The translations under genes were made by a program, and so were the position numbers. From NCBI RefSeq assembly GCF_036568665.1, contig NZ_DATCSD010000473.1, positions 1 to 55,665 on the forward strand: a stretch of DNA of 55,665 bases, written 5' to 3'. This document shows positions 36,407 to 44,147 of this stretch, one piece after another. Position 1 is the first letter of the stretch. Each line of letters starts with the position of its first letter. The stretch is from Ohtaekwangia sp036568665. GTDB taxonomy: Bacteria; Bacteroidota; Bacteroidia; Cytophagales; Cyclobacteriaceae. The notes under the pieces are model-generated. The model saw only the letters and a list, made by a program, of their open reading frames with translations. It was not told where the DNA came from and searched no databases.

Positions 36407-37626
36407 AAGAGGCAACTGATATCGTTATGTTGGCATTGGCGCGCTGGGACGGTCCGTATTCTTCAACGGCTTTTTCACTGGCAAAAGAACTTGCACGCAA
36501 AAACAGAGTCTTCTATATCGACAATCCGTTTACCCTGAAAGATGTAGCCACCAACCTGCACAAACACCAGATACAATCCAGGCTTACACCCCTGCTTACC
36601 GGAAGGCATGTAGGCAAACAGATCTATAACGATAACCCCAACCTGATCAACATACGGCCGAAAGCAGTTATACCCATCAACTTCTTTCCCTATGGTAAAT
36701 TATATAGTTATCTCTCGCGTGTAAACAACCACGTGGTGAACCAGGCGTTACGGAGAGCGATCCGGGAATACGACATTGAGAAGTTTATCTTCATCAATTC
36801 TTTTAACCCGTTTTACCTGCAGGATGTAACGGAGTTTAAACCGGAGCTAACAGTATATCACTGCGTGGATAACATGGCTGAGTCGAAGTATATAGGCAAG
36901 CACGGCAAATTTCTGGAAGCCGAAGCGATGCGTGAGTATGATGTTACCATTGCTACATCCAAGAAGCTATACGAGATGGCATCGCAGTATACACGCAATG
37001 CTTTTTGCCTGCCGAACGCTGCGGACTTTAAGCATTTTCAACGCGCGGTTTATGAGCCGCTTTTGCGACCAAATGAGCTTGACGGACTGGAGTCTAAGAA
37101 AATAATTGGCTATATTGGACATGTAGACTTCAGGATCGACTACGAACTGCTGAACAAACTCTCCCGTGCGCATGCCGATAAAATTATCCTGATGGTAGGG
37201 CCGGAGCATGAATCCGATAAAGATAAACTGGAAAGACTGCCAAACGTCATTTCCACCGGGAAGAAACCATTTGAAGAATTACCGGCATACTTGAAATTTA
37301 TAGACTGTGCTATCATTCCGTTTTTAAGAAATGATCTGACGGCAAGTATTTATCCGTTAAAGCTGAATGAATACCTGGCTGCCGGAAAGCCGATTGTTAC
37401 CACAGGATTTTCTCAAGACCTGGAAGACTTTGGCAACACGATCCGCATCGAGAATACACCCGATAGTTTTATTCGCGGGGTGCAGGAAGAGATTGTAACA
37501 GACTCTGATCAGAAACGGGAGCAACGTATACAGGTGGCCGGACATAATACGTGGACTGCTCGCGTAGAAGCTTTCTGGGATATGGTATCGCCTTACATCA
37601 AAAAAGAACAACCGGTATATGGGTAA
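36403..37626 (+). CDS. Glycosyltransferase, GT-B fold (GT4/GT1-like)
   Basis: 407 residues, no signal peptide. The N-terminal lobe has ALARWDGPYSSTAFSLAKEL and RVFYIDNPFT; the C-terminal lobe has KIIGYIGHVDFRIDYELL, ILMVGPEHESDKDKL and the GPGTP-like region FIDCAIIPFL, then IYPLKLNEYLAAGKPIVTTG, which matches the conserved donor-binding E-x7-E stretch of GT4-type enzymes. It probably adds one sugar to the exopolysaccharide repeat unit at the cytoplasmic face. Sugar specificity cannot be read from the sequence. Four-base overlap with the flippase; its end overlaps by eight bases the start of a 34-residue reading frame (37619-37723). Confidence 0.87.
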   Translation: MKEATDIVMLALARWDGPYSSTAFSLAKELARKNRVFYIDNPFTLKDVATNLHKHQIQSRLTPLLTGRHVGKQIYNDNPNLINIRPKAVIPINFFPYGKLYSYLSRVNNHVVNQALRRAIREYDIEKFIFINSFNPFYLQDVTEFKPELTVYHCVDNMAESKYIGKHGKFLEAEAMREYDVTIATSKKLYEMASQYTRNAFCLPNAADFKHFQRAVYEPLLRPNELDGLESKKIIGYIGHVDFRIDYELLNKLSRAHADKIILMVGPEHESDKDKLERLPNVISTGKKPFEELPAYLKFIDCAIIPFLRNDLTASIYPLKLNEYLAAGKPIVTTGFSQDLEDFGNTIRIENTPDSFIRGVQEEIVTDSDQKREQRIQVAGHNTWTARVEAFWDMVSPYIKKEQPVYG

Positions 37627-37723
37627 CAATAAAATTCCGTTTCATCACCAACTCATGGAATGGGTGCTGATCGCGATGAGCATTGTAGTGTGTGCGATCT
37701 TCTTTTTCATCATTGTATTTTAG
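37619..37723 (+). CDS. Small membrane protein in the exopolysaccharide operon
   Basis: 34 residues starting at the ATG at 37619-37621 and stopping with TAG at 37721-37723. The product opens with MGNNKIPFHHQLMEWVLI and continues into one continuous hydrophobic helix ending CAIFFFIIVF. It overlaps the end of the glycosyltransferase by eight bases (ATGGGTAA) and stops five bases before the GTG at 37729 that best starts the ligase. The other frame here would give a polar N-terminus (MGADRDEHCSVCDL) for the ligase, which is less natural. Short helical proteins of this kind often modulate membrane enzymes. Existence is inferred from composition and packing; no homologue is known to me. Confidence 0.6.
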   Translation: MGNNKIPFHHQLMEWVLIAMSIVVCAIFFFIIVF

Positions 37724-37728
37724 AGAAC

Positions 37729-39249
37729 GTGCAGGAGAAGAAAGAATATATATTGGATTTTACTGCTGATGCCCCCGAGAAAGACAGAGGACTATTCTCT
37801 TTTCTTTCGGCCGGTAATGGCAAAAGTGTGCTCAGTTCACCACTGCTATATATAGTGCTGTTGCTTACCTCGGTAGGCATGGCGTTTACCTTTGCGTTGT
37901 TTGGCCCCGTGTTCGGGTTTATCTGCATCGGTCTTATCGTAGGGATCCCAGCCGTGCTATATTCGGTGGTAAACCTGAAGTTTGGTATCATTATACTTCT
38001 CATCATTTCGTTTTTCCTGCAGGGCTTTAACCGCTTTGCAGCTGGTATACCACTGGGTATTGTGCTGGATATATTCCTGGTAATTATGCTCATCGGGTTA
38101 CTGATTCGCAAATGGCAGGCGAGCGATTATACCCTGGCTAAAAATCCCATCAGCTATGTGGTGTGGGCATGGATCGGGTATAACATGCTGGAGTTTTTCA
38201 ATCCGATAGCTTCTACACAGGCATGGATATTTGTGATCCGCGGTATCGCTATACTGATGATATTTTACTTTATCATCCTCTATGCGATTGATGGCATCCC
38301 TTTCTTCAAGACGCTCATCAACGTGTGGATCGTACTCTCTCTTCTCGGTGGACTCTACGGACTGTTCCAGGAGTTTCATGGTTTGTTGCCGTTTGAAAAA
38401 AGCTGGGTGGCTTCAGACGATTTTCGCTATAAACTGATCTTTAACTGGGGGCGCTATAGAATCTTCTCGTTCTTTAACGACCCAACGGTATATGGTGTGT
38501 TGATGTCATACTCAGCCTTGTTCTGCATCACCCTGCTTACCGGGCCGTTTAAACTGCTGTATAAGATCTTCCTGGCCTTTAGTGCGTGCGTAATGATGCT
38601 GGCCATGGTATATGCCGGAACACGCACAGCCTTCGCTATGCTGCCTGCCGGGTTTATATTTTATGCACTGCTTACCTTCCAGACACGAACACTGGCCTTT
38701 GCAGCGTTTGGTCTTGCTGTAGGAGCCTTTGTTATATTCTCGGGCATCCGCAGTCTCGGACCGTTTCTAAGCACCAATAGTCTGGAGCGTATACGTTCTG
38801 CTTTTAAACCGAGCGAAGATCCATCGTTCCAGGTACGCGAGCGAAGCCAGGCATTTATCAAACCGTTTATACAGTCGCACCCGTTTGGAGCCGGATTGGG
38901 AAGTATAGGTATATGGGGGCAACGATTTACACCGGGCTCTGCGCTGGCAGACTTTGCTCCGGATAGTGGATATGTGCGTGTAGCCGTGGAGTTGGGGTGG
39001 GTTGGCTTGCTGCTATACTGCACGTTCTTTGTTGTGATTTTAACGGTGGGTATACGCAACTACTATCGAACGCGATCGCCCGAGCTGCGGGCTTATCTGG
39101 CTGCGCTGCTTGCTGTAGTGTTTAGTCTGGTGATTGGTAATTATCCGCAGCAGGTATTGATACAGGTGCCTACCATTTTGATTTTCTATGCCATTATGGC
39201 GATGCTGGTGCGCCTCCGTGAAATTGACGAAGCAACTTACAAAGAATAA
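37729..39249 (+). CDS. O-antigen ligase / Wzy-type polymerase
   Basis: 506 residues from the GTG at 37729 (protein begins VQEKKEYILDFTADAPEKD). An upstream ATG at 37660 in the same frame exists but overlaps the small membrane gene. About 11 helices. The Wzy_C/WaaL landmark is seen at the periplasmic loop between HPFGAGLGSIGIWGQRF and PDSGYVRVAVELGWVGLL, with earlier SFFNDPTVYGVLMSYSALF and GTRTAFAMLPAG. Such enzymes polymerise or ligate lipid-linked glycans in the periplasm. Here, between Wzx and a TolC-like gene in an operon started by a Wzc-like protein, polymerisation of the exopolysaccharide is the likelier role. Confidence 0.85.
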   Translation: MQEKKEYILDFTADAPEKDRGLFSFLSAGNGKSVLSSPLLYIVLLLTSVGMAFTFALFGPVFGFICIGLIVGIPAVLYSVVNLKFGIIILLIISFFLQGFNRFAAGIPLGIVLDIFLVIMLIGLLIRKWQASDYTLAKNPISYVVWAWIGYNMLEFFNPIASTQAWIFVIRGIAILMIFYFIILYAIDGIPFFKTLINVWIVLSLLGGLYGLFQEFHGLLPFEKSWVASDDFRYKLIFNWGRYRIFSFFNDPTVYGVLMSYSALFCITLLTGPFKLLYKIFLAFSACVMMLAMVYAGTRTAFAMLPAGFIFYALLTFQTRTLAFAAFGLAVGAFVIFSGIRSLGPFLSTNSLERIRSAFKPSEDPSFQVRERSQAFIKPFIQSHPFGAGLGSIGIWGQRFTPGSALADFAPDSGYVRVAVELGWVGLLLYCTFFVVILTVGIRNYYRTRSPELRAYLAALLAVVFSLVIGNYPQQVLIQVPTILIFYAIMAMLVRLREIDEATYKE

Positions 39250-39255
39250 ACCCAT

Positions 39256-39999
39256 ATGAAAATTTTTACAATCTTCCTCTTTACCCTTGCGCCTCTTATA
39301 ATAACAGCCCAGACTGTTGATTATAACAAGGTGATTATACCCGACCGTATTACGAACGTTACGTTTGATGAACGCCTGGTGCAACTTGCCTGGAGAAACC
39401 ATCCGTCTGCCAAGATTGCCCAGCAGAACGTAGAGATTGCCCAGACCGAAAGAGCCATGGCTAAATGGTCGTGGCTGGATAATATATACGGTGTAGGTAA
39501 CCTGAACGAATTTACCGTAGCACCGGCATCGCACGAGCGATCTATATACTATCCGCGCTATAACTTTGGTGTGCGTGTATCACTCGGAGATTTCGTACAG
39601 ATGCCCAAGAAGACCAAGCTTGCTACCTATCGCATGGTAAATGCCACGCATGTAGTAAACGGGCAGAAGCTGAGTACGCGCGAAGAAGTGCTGCAAAGCG
39701 TTGAGCGTTTAAAGATGAATTACAAGATCATCAAGCTTCGTCAGTTTGTAAAAGAAGAATACTACCAGATGTATAAAGAGGCTGAAAAGAAATTTCAGAC
39801 CAACGAAATAAACCTTGAACGCCTGCGGGCATCGCTGCAGGTATACTATAGCCGCTCGGAAGATCTGATCCAGGCGCAATCCGAATTTAACCAGGAGAAG
39901 CTAAACCTGGAAGCCTTTACCGGTGTGAAGCTGGAAGAAATAGAAGGATACCAGGAATTTTTGGCAAAGCTGGACGAAGAAGCAAAACAGGATTTCTAA
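39256..39999 (+). CDS. Half-length TolC-like outer-membrane protein
   Basis: 247 residues with a signal peptide (IFTIFLFTLAPLIITAQ). The mature protein has long amphipathic helices (ERLVQLAWRNHPSAKIAQQ, QSVERLKMNYKIIKL, IQAQSEFNQEKLNLEAFTG) around a strand segment (YYPRYNFGVRVSLGDF). The order helix, strand, helix corresponds to a single TolC repeat, whereas full TolC proteins have two in about 450 residues. It is in the exopolysaccharide operon seven bases after the ligase. No Wza-like export protein is present in the window, so a TolC-type exit channel is an attractive inference, though a higher-order oligomer of a half-size protein would be needed. Confidence 0.65.
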   Translation: MKIFTIFLFTLAPLIITAQTVDYNKVIIPDRITNVTFDERLVQLAWRNHPSAKIAQQNVEIAQTERAMAKWSWLDNIYGVGNLNEFTVAPASHERSIYYPRYNFGVRVSLGDFVQMPKKTKLATYRMVNATHVVNGQKLSTREEVLQSVERLKMNYKIIKLRQFVKEEYYQMYKEAEKKFQTNEINLERLRASLQVYYSRSEDLIQAQSEFNQEKLNLEAFTGVKLEEIEGYQEFLAKLDEEAKQDF

Positions 40000-40026
40000 G
40001 CGATGAACAGGGGAGAGATTTAGGGC

Positions 40027-41214
40027 ATGCTTCAGTTTTTTAAAAACCTTCCTGAGAAACTAACCAGGGTAACATCAGGCGGGAAAGTAATCAAGGAGAT
40101 CGATGGTCTTCGCTTCCTGGCTATATTTCCGGTTGTGGTGCAGCACCTGAGCGAGCGCTATGAACGGTATACGGCAACGCACTTTACACCGGGCAGCGAA
40201 TATGCATTTACACACTTTGTTACCAATCGTGGTTTTATAGGGGTATATATATTCTTTGTAATCAGCGGATTTATCCTGGGCTTGCCGTTTGCTTCCTATA
40301 GCCTGAACAGCGGAAGAAAAATTGATTTGAAAAGTTATTACTGGCGGAGAGTTACCCGGCTGGAACCGCCCTATATTATCGTGATGACGATCTTTGCCAT
40401 CGCAGTAGTGTTTATGGGCTTCTATACTTTTCGCGATATTATACCGCATTACTTTGCCAGTATATTCTATTTACACAATATACTCTACAAGGGCTGGACG
40501 TTTATCAATCCTCCCGTGTGGACGCTGGAGATTGAAGTGCAGTTTTATATACTGGCGCCTTTCCTGGCATTGTTACTCTTCAAACCGAAATCGCCTGTGG
40601 TGCGGAGAGCCTTGTTGATCGGCTTTATTGCTATACTCATGTTGCTGCAACAGCACTTCCGCATCCTGCATCAATTTACCAAGCTTACCATATTAGGTCA
40701 CCTGCAGTTTTTCCTGATCGGGTTCATCTTTGCTGATCTGTACCTTACCGAATGGAAGGATGGCATTAAGAAGCATAGTATATTTAATTACATTGCTATA
40801 CTGAGCTTTGTTATTATGGTGATGGTATGGAGCTGGAATCATGAGTTGATCAACCGCATCAGCTTCATTGTGTTCCTGTTTGTGCTGTTCTATTCCATCT
40901 TTAAATCAACCTGGCTTAATAAGTTTTTTACAACGCCCTGGATAACCGCCATAGGAGGGATGTGCTATACTATATATCTGCTGCACCTGCCGTTTATTGA
41001 ATTTTTTGTGCGCGTTACTAAAAATATAGTAGTTACACATTCATTCACGGTAAATTTTCTTTTCCAATTATTACTGATTATACCATTTCTGCTGGCCATC
41101 AGTATAGGCTTCTTCCTGCTGGTTGAGAAACCATGCATGTATAAAGACTGGCCGCAGCGGTTAAAGAAAAATATACTCAGCCGGTTTGCATCGGTAAAGC
41201 AGGAAGAAGCTTAG
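40027..41214 (+). CDS. Acyltransferase 3 family membrane protein (OafA-like)
   Basis: 395 residues with about ten helices. The family signature is clear: EIDGLRFLAIFPVVVQHLS at the start (the R-x10-H motif), GFIGVYIFFVISGFILGLPF, RVTRLEPPYIIVM and PPVWTLEIEVQFYILAPF. These proteins transfer acetyl or other acyl groups to sugars of surface glycans in the periplasm. It follows the TolC-like gene in the same direction, 27 bases on, and is the last gene of the exopolysaccharide run. Likely O-acetylation of the exopolysaccharide; the acyl group cannot be told from sequence. Confidence 0.9.
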   Translation: MLQFFKNLPEKLTRVTSGGKVIKEIDGLRFLAIFPVVVQHLSERYERYTATHFTPGSEYAFTHFVTNRGFIGVYIFFVISGFILGLPFASYSLNSGRKIDLKSYYWRRVTRLEPPYIIVMTIFAIAVVFMGFYTFRDIIPHYFASIFYLHNILYKGWTFINPPVWTLEIEVQFYILAPFLALLLFKPKSPVVRRALLIGFIAILMLLQQHFRILHQFTKLTILGHLQFFLIGFIFADLYLTEWKDGIKKHSIFNYIAILSFVIMVMVWSWNHELINRISFIVFLFVLFYSIFKSTWLNKFFTTPWITAIGGMCYTIYLLHLPFIEFFVRVTKNIVVTHSFTVNFLFQLLLIIPFLLAISIGFFLLVEKPCMYKDWPQRLKKNILSRFASVKQEEA

Positions 41215-41219
41215 GTATA

Positions 41220-42029
41220 CTAAGCTGGCTTCCTGCCAATAACCTGAATGGCATTGCCTGTGTTGCGCGGAAAGTAAAATACGCGGTCAAGGTGTACAAG
41301 CGCTTTGCATAGCGGAAGGAATAACAGTTGTATAGCAGAGCCTCCCTTCTTGCTGAGGAAACCAATCTCCCAGCCGATACGCGAAAGCATTCCATCGGTA
41401 TTGGAACTATGCTCGATGGTGAAGCCTTCATCGATAAAGCGTTGCTTCAACCCATTCAGATCATATACCTGGCCAACGTGTTCGTGCTCGAGCCACTCCT
41501 GGTGATCTTCAAATAAACTTTCAGGAAGTAAAGTAGTTTGCTTGATGTTGGGAATTTTTACCAGCAGATATCCTCCCGGTTTTAGTTTCTCGAAGCAATC
41601 TTTAAAAGGCATATCTTCTTTGTGTATATGTTCAAATACATCTACAGCAAAAATGAAATCGTAGGCTGCACTTTCCGGAAGCTTCTCAATTTTATCAGAA
41701 AATATTTCCACATTCTTGAAATTGAATTTAGTGACAACCTGCTTGAGTGTGCTGACGCGCTCCGGCAAAATTTCAATCGCGGTAAATTTAGTTTGGGGCA
41801 TTTCTTCCGCCATCATAAAAGTAAATTCACCGAGACCGGCACCCAAGTCAATAATCTTTTTGAAAGACGACAACGGTAATGAATTTACCAGGCGTATAAA
41901 TACGCGCGAGCGGGCATAGTTGCCTACGTTGGTGTAACCGAAAACATTGTAAACCATTTTTGAAAGAAAGGGAGATCGCTTCATGCGATCGCTGGCGACA
42001 TACTGAGTCTTTCCGTAACTGAAATTCAT
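41220..42029 (-). CDS. Class I SAM-dependent methyltransferase
   Basis: 269 residues. A helical N-terminal segment (KMVYNVFGYTNVGNYARSR) precedes a Rossmann methyltransferase core: motif I IDLGAGLGEFTFMM, motif II acidic FTAIEILPERV, motif IV FIFAVDVFEHIHKEDM, then LKPGGYLLVKIPN. The W-rich tail (HQEWLEHEHVGQVYDLNGL) is typical of methyltransferases acting on glycans or lipids in surface-polysaccharide loci. It is convergent with the acyltransferase gene, five bases apart, and separate from the 2OG oxygenase gene by 135 bases. Substrate unknown; cytoplasmic. Confidence 0.88.
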   Translation of the reverse strand: MNFSYGKTQYVASDRMKRSPFLSKMVYNVFGYTNVGNYARSRVFIRLVNSLPLSSFKKIIDLGAGLGEFTFMMAEEMPQTKFTAIEILPERVSTLKQVVTKFNFKNVEIFSDKIEKLPESAAYDFIFAVDVFEHIHKEDMPFKDCFEKLKPGGYLLVKIPNIKQTTLLPESLFEDHQEWLEHEHVGQVYDLNGLKQRFIDEGFTIEHSSNTDGMLSRIGWEIGFLSKKGGSAIQLLFLPLCKALVHLDRVFYFPRNTGNAIQVIGRKPA

Positions 42030-42109
42030 TTTAGGGTTTTGATTAAAGCCTGTCAGTACAACCGTATGACGTGTCAGACGCAGGCAGGTTTAGTAAATAT
42101 ACAATAGAA

Positions 42110-42136
42110 CAAGCATGCTAATATATAACATGCTTG
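42110..42136 (-). other. Short hairpin downstream of the oxygenase gene
   Basis: CAAGCATG (42110-42117) pairs with CATGCTTG (42129-42136) over an A/T-rich loop. It lies 28 bases past the stop of the 2OG oxygenase on the minus strand, followed by a mixed A/T sequence rather than a clean U-tract. Weak terminator at best; the 12-mer at 42124-42135 recurs upstream of the same gene at 43035-43046. Confidence 0.3.
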
Positions 42137-42164
42137 CCCAATAAAAATACCTAATTTGTGTTAT

Positions 42165-42974
42165 TTACCGTGTTATTTTTTTTGCGGCATTGTATAAAAT
42201 CGGAGGCGTTATCTGCTTCACAATTTCCTTTACAGAGATGCGCGATTTATCCTGATATGGTCTTGCCTTGAAGAGTGTGGAGTGATTTTCAAGACCGGCA
42301 TTAATCTCATACGAAGGTCTTCCGTTGGTATAGTAATACAACGCCAGTGATTTACGATTTCTGTCCTGCGGACATTTCAGTGCATCGGGATGACCGTGAT
42401 ACGAGAAGTCGGTTGTAGTAAAAATCGCCATGCGATTAAAGAGTGGCAATATTTTCTTCACACTGTGTTTCATTTCAGTATCCCACAACTCAAAATGTCC
42501 GCCCCATTCTTCATTCCAGTCCTTGTTCAGATATACCAGTACATTTAGTCTGCGATCGAGATTGGTAAGTTTGTTCTTGTTAAAGTCTGCATGGATTTTT
42601 AAAAGTCCACCGGGCATGATCTGGTGACAGCCGCCACCTTCAAAGTATGGATCGGGTATCAATGCGTCAATACCGGTGAGGATCGATAAAAATTCAAGGA
42701 AGGGTTGTGAGTTGAGAAAGTGCATGAACTCCCTGGTCTCTTCGCCAAACCTGTATTCTCCTTTCGATGCAAGCTTGATCTGGTTCGTGTCTTCAAACTT
42801 CAGATCCGGTCGCTTGCTCATATCCGGAAATTCATCCAGTATTTCAGAGAGTCTTTCCGGGTTAAAGAAATTATCGAAGTAGATATTGGGAAACGGATTG
42901 GCCGACTCATACTCCTGATGTTTACTTTTGGCCAGAGCATGGAGCTCTTCTACAGACAGGTTGATAAATTTCAT
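42165..42974 (-). CDS. 2OG-Fe(II) oxygenase, prolyl 4-hydroxylase-like
   Basis: 269 residues from the ATG at 42972-42974 (MKFINLSVEELHALAKS); a start ten codons earlier gives a Pro-rich leader without support. The Fe(II) triad appears as KIHADFNKN (His-x-Asp) and YHGHPDALK (distal His), followed by RNRKSLALYYYTNG with the Arg that binds 2-oxoglutarate. The surrounding IMPGGLL and LNVLVYLNKDWNEEWGGHF fit the PF13640 group. Relatives hydroxylate prolyl or other residues, or sugars and lipids in surface loci. It lies alone between the methyltransferase and the EEP gene. Substrate not deducible. Confidence 0.88.
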   Translation of the reverse strand: MKFINLSVEELHALAKSKHQEYESANPFPNIYFDNFFNPERLSEILDEFPDMSKRPDLKFEDTNQIKLASKGEYRFGEETREFMHFLNSQPFLEFLSILTGIDALIPDPYFEGGGCHQIMPGGLLKIHADFNKNKLTNLDRRLNVLVYLNKDWNEEWGGHFELWDTEMKHSVKKILPLFNRMAIFTTTDFSYHGHPDALKCPQDRNRKSLALYYYTNGRPSYEINAGLENHSTLFKARPYQDKSRISVKEIVKQITPPILYNAAKKITR

Positions 42975-43145
42975 AATAGTAGGGGGGTTTTTAGGGTGAA
43001 ACAATTTTTAGTGCATAGCGATATTTATTTTAGGTATAACATGCTTATTTAGGGATGTGAATAGACTTAATGAATATACAGAATTAAGATCAGATTTCCT
43101 TGAGCTTCGCGATGAATAAATCCGTAAACCCTCTCACATTTTCAG

Positions 43146-44147
43146 ATGATCAAGATATTGTTTTTGTTACTCACATGCGTGTCGGCACTGGCACTGGGTG
43201 CCCTATATATTCCGCCTGACGAGTTCTATATTGCCGGGGTTCTAACGCTCGGTATACCTTTTCTGATGCTCGGCACCGCAATTGCACTGCTATACTTTGC
43301 CATTAAGAAGAGTCGCTGGGTATGGGCTCCCATAGTAGTGATCGTATTCTTTTTGGTACAGGTACAAGGCATCTTTTCACTGGGCCTGCACAAGGAAGAT
43401 ACTTCCGATCGCACACCCGTAAAGATCATTTCCTATAATGTAAATGCGCTGAATTACTTCGGAAAGCCGGGAGTATATATGCAGACCCTCAATACATTTT
43501 CTGCGTGGCTGGGGAAGGTTCGCCCGGATATAGTATGCCTGCAGGAAACTGTACCTGCTAATTTTTACAAGATATTGCCCTCGTACTATCGCTATTTTTC
43601 CGGCAAGGAAACATTGGAAGGCGACAGCCTCGGTCTCTTCATCATCTCGCGTTACCCGATAGCACTGGCAGGCAAGCGCGAGTTCGCTTTCAATTCTTTT
43701 AACCGGATGATCTGGACCGATATAGTGATCAACCATGATACTATACGCGTGATCAACGTACACCTCAAGTCCTATAATTTTTACAAAGCATCCAAACTCC
43801 GAAAGCTCAAGAATATAAAAGGAGGATTAATGGCACGAAGCTATCATGCCAAACTGATCAGAGAATTTATAGAAGAGTCGCCCTATAAAGTTATACTATG
43901 CGGAGATCTCAATGAACCACCGCATAGCTATGTATACCATACACTGTCGCAACCGTTGCACAATGCTTTTGAAGATGCAGCCACCGGGTATGCCTATACC
44001 TATACATTTATGGGATCACCAGTGCGCATCGATAACATCTTTGCCAGTAAAGGAATTTCCTTCTGCGATTACAAAACCTATTACGATGTTACTTTGTCGG
44101 ATCACTTTCCGATTGAGACAAGTATTGTTTTGCAAGATCCGGATTGA
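43146..44147 (+). CDS. Membrane-anchored endonuclease/exonuclease/phosphatase family protein
   Basis: 333 residues. Three hydrophobic helices at the N-terminus (IKILFLLLTCVSALALGALY, GIPFLMLGTAIALLYF, APIVVIVFFLVQVQGIF) are followed by an EEP domain: IISYNVNAL, DIVCLQETV (metal-binding Glu), INVHLKSY, ILCGDLNEPPHS and TLSDHFPIE (catalytic Asp-His). The domain should face the periplasm. EEP enzymes hydrolyse phosphodiesters in nucleic acids, phospholipids or nucleotides; the membrane-bound form is widespread in Bacteroidota and its substrate is unknown. The 3' end overlaps the convergent glycosyltransferase gene by 59 bases. Confidence 0.88.
   Translation: MIKILFLLLTCVSALALGALYIPPDEFYIAGVLTLGIPFLMLGTAIALLYFAIKKSRWVWAPIVVIVFFLVQVQGIFSLGLHKEDTSDRTPVKIISYNVNALNYFGKPGVYMQTLNTFSAWLGKVRPDIVCLQETVPANFYKILPSYYRYFSGKETLEGDSLGLFIISRYPIALAGKREFAFNSFNRMIWTDIVINHDTIRVINVHLKSYNFYKASKLRKLKNIKGGLMARSYHAKLIREFIEESPYKVILCGDLNEPPHSYVYHTLSQPLHNAFEDAATGYAYTYTFMGSPVRIDNIFASKGISFCDYKTYYDVTLSDHFPIETSIVLQDPD

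Noticed and set aside
37660..37728. ATG at 37660 as the start of the ligase
   Set aside because: It lies within the small membrane protein frame and gives a polar Cys-rich leader; the GTG at 37729 directly follows that frame's stop.
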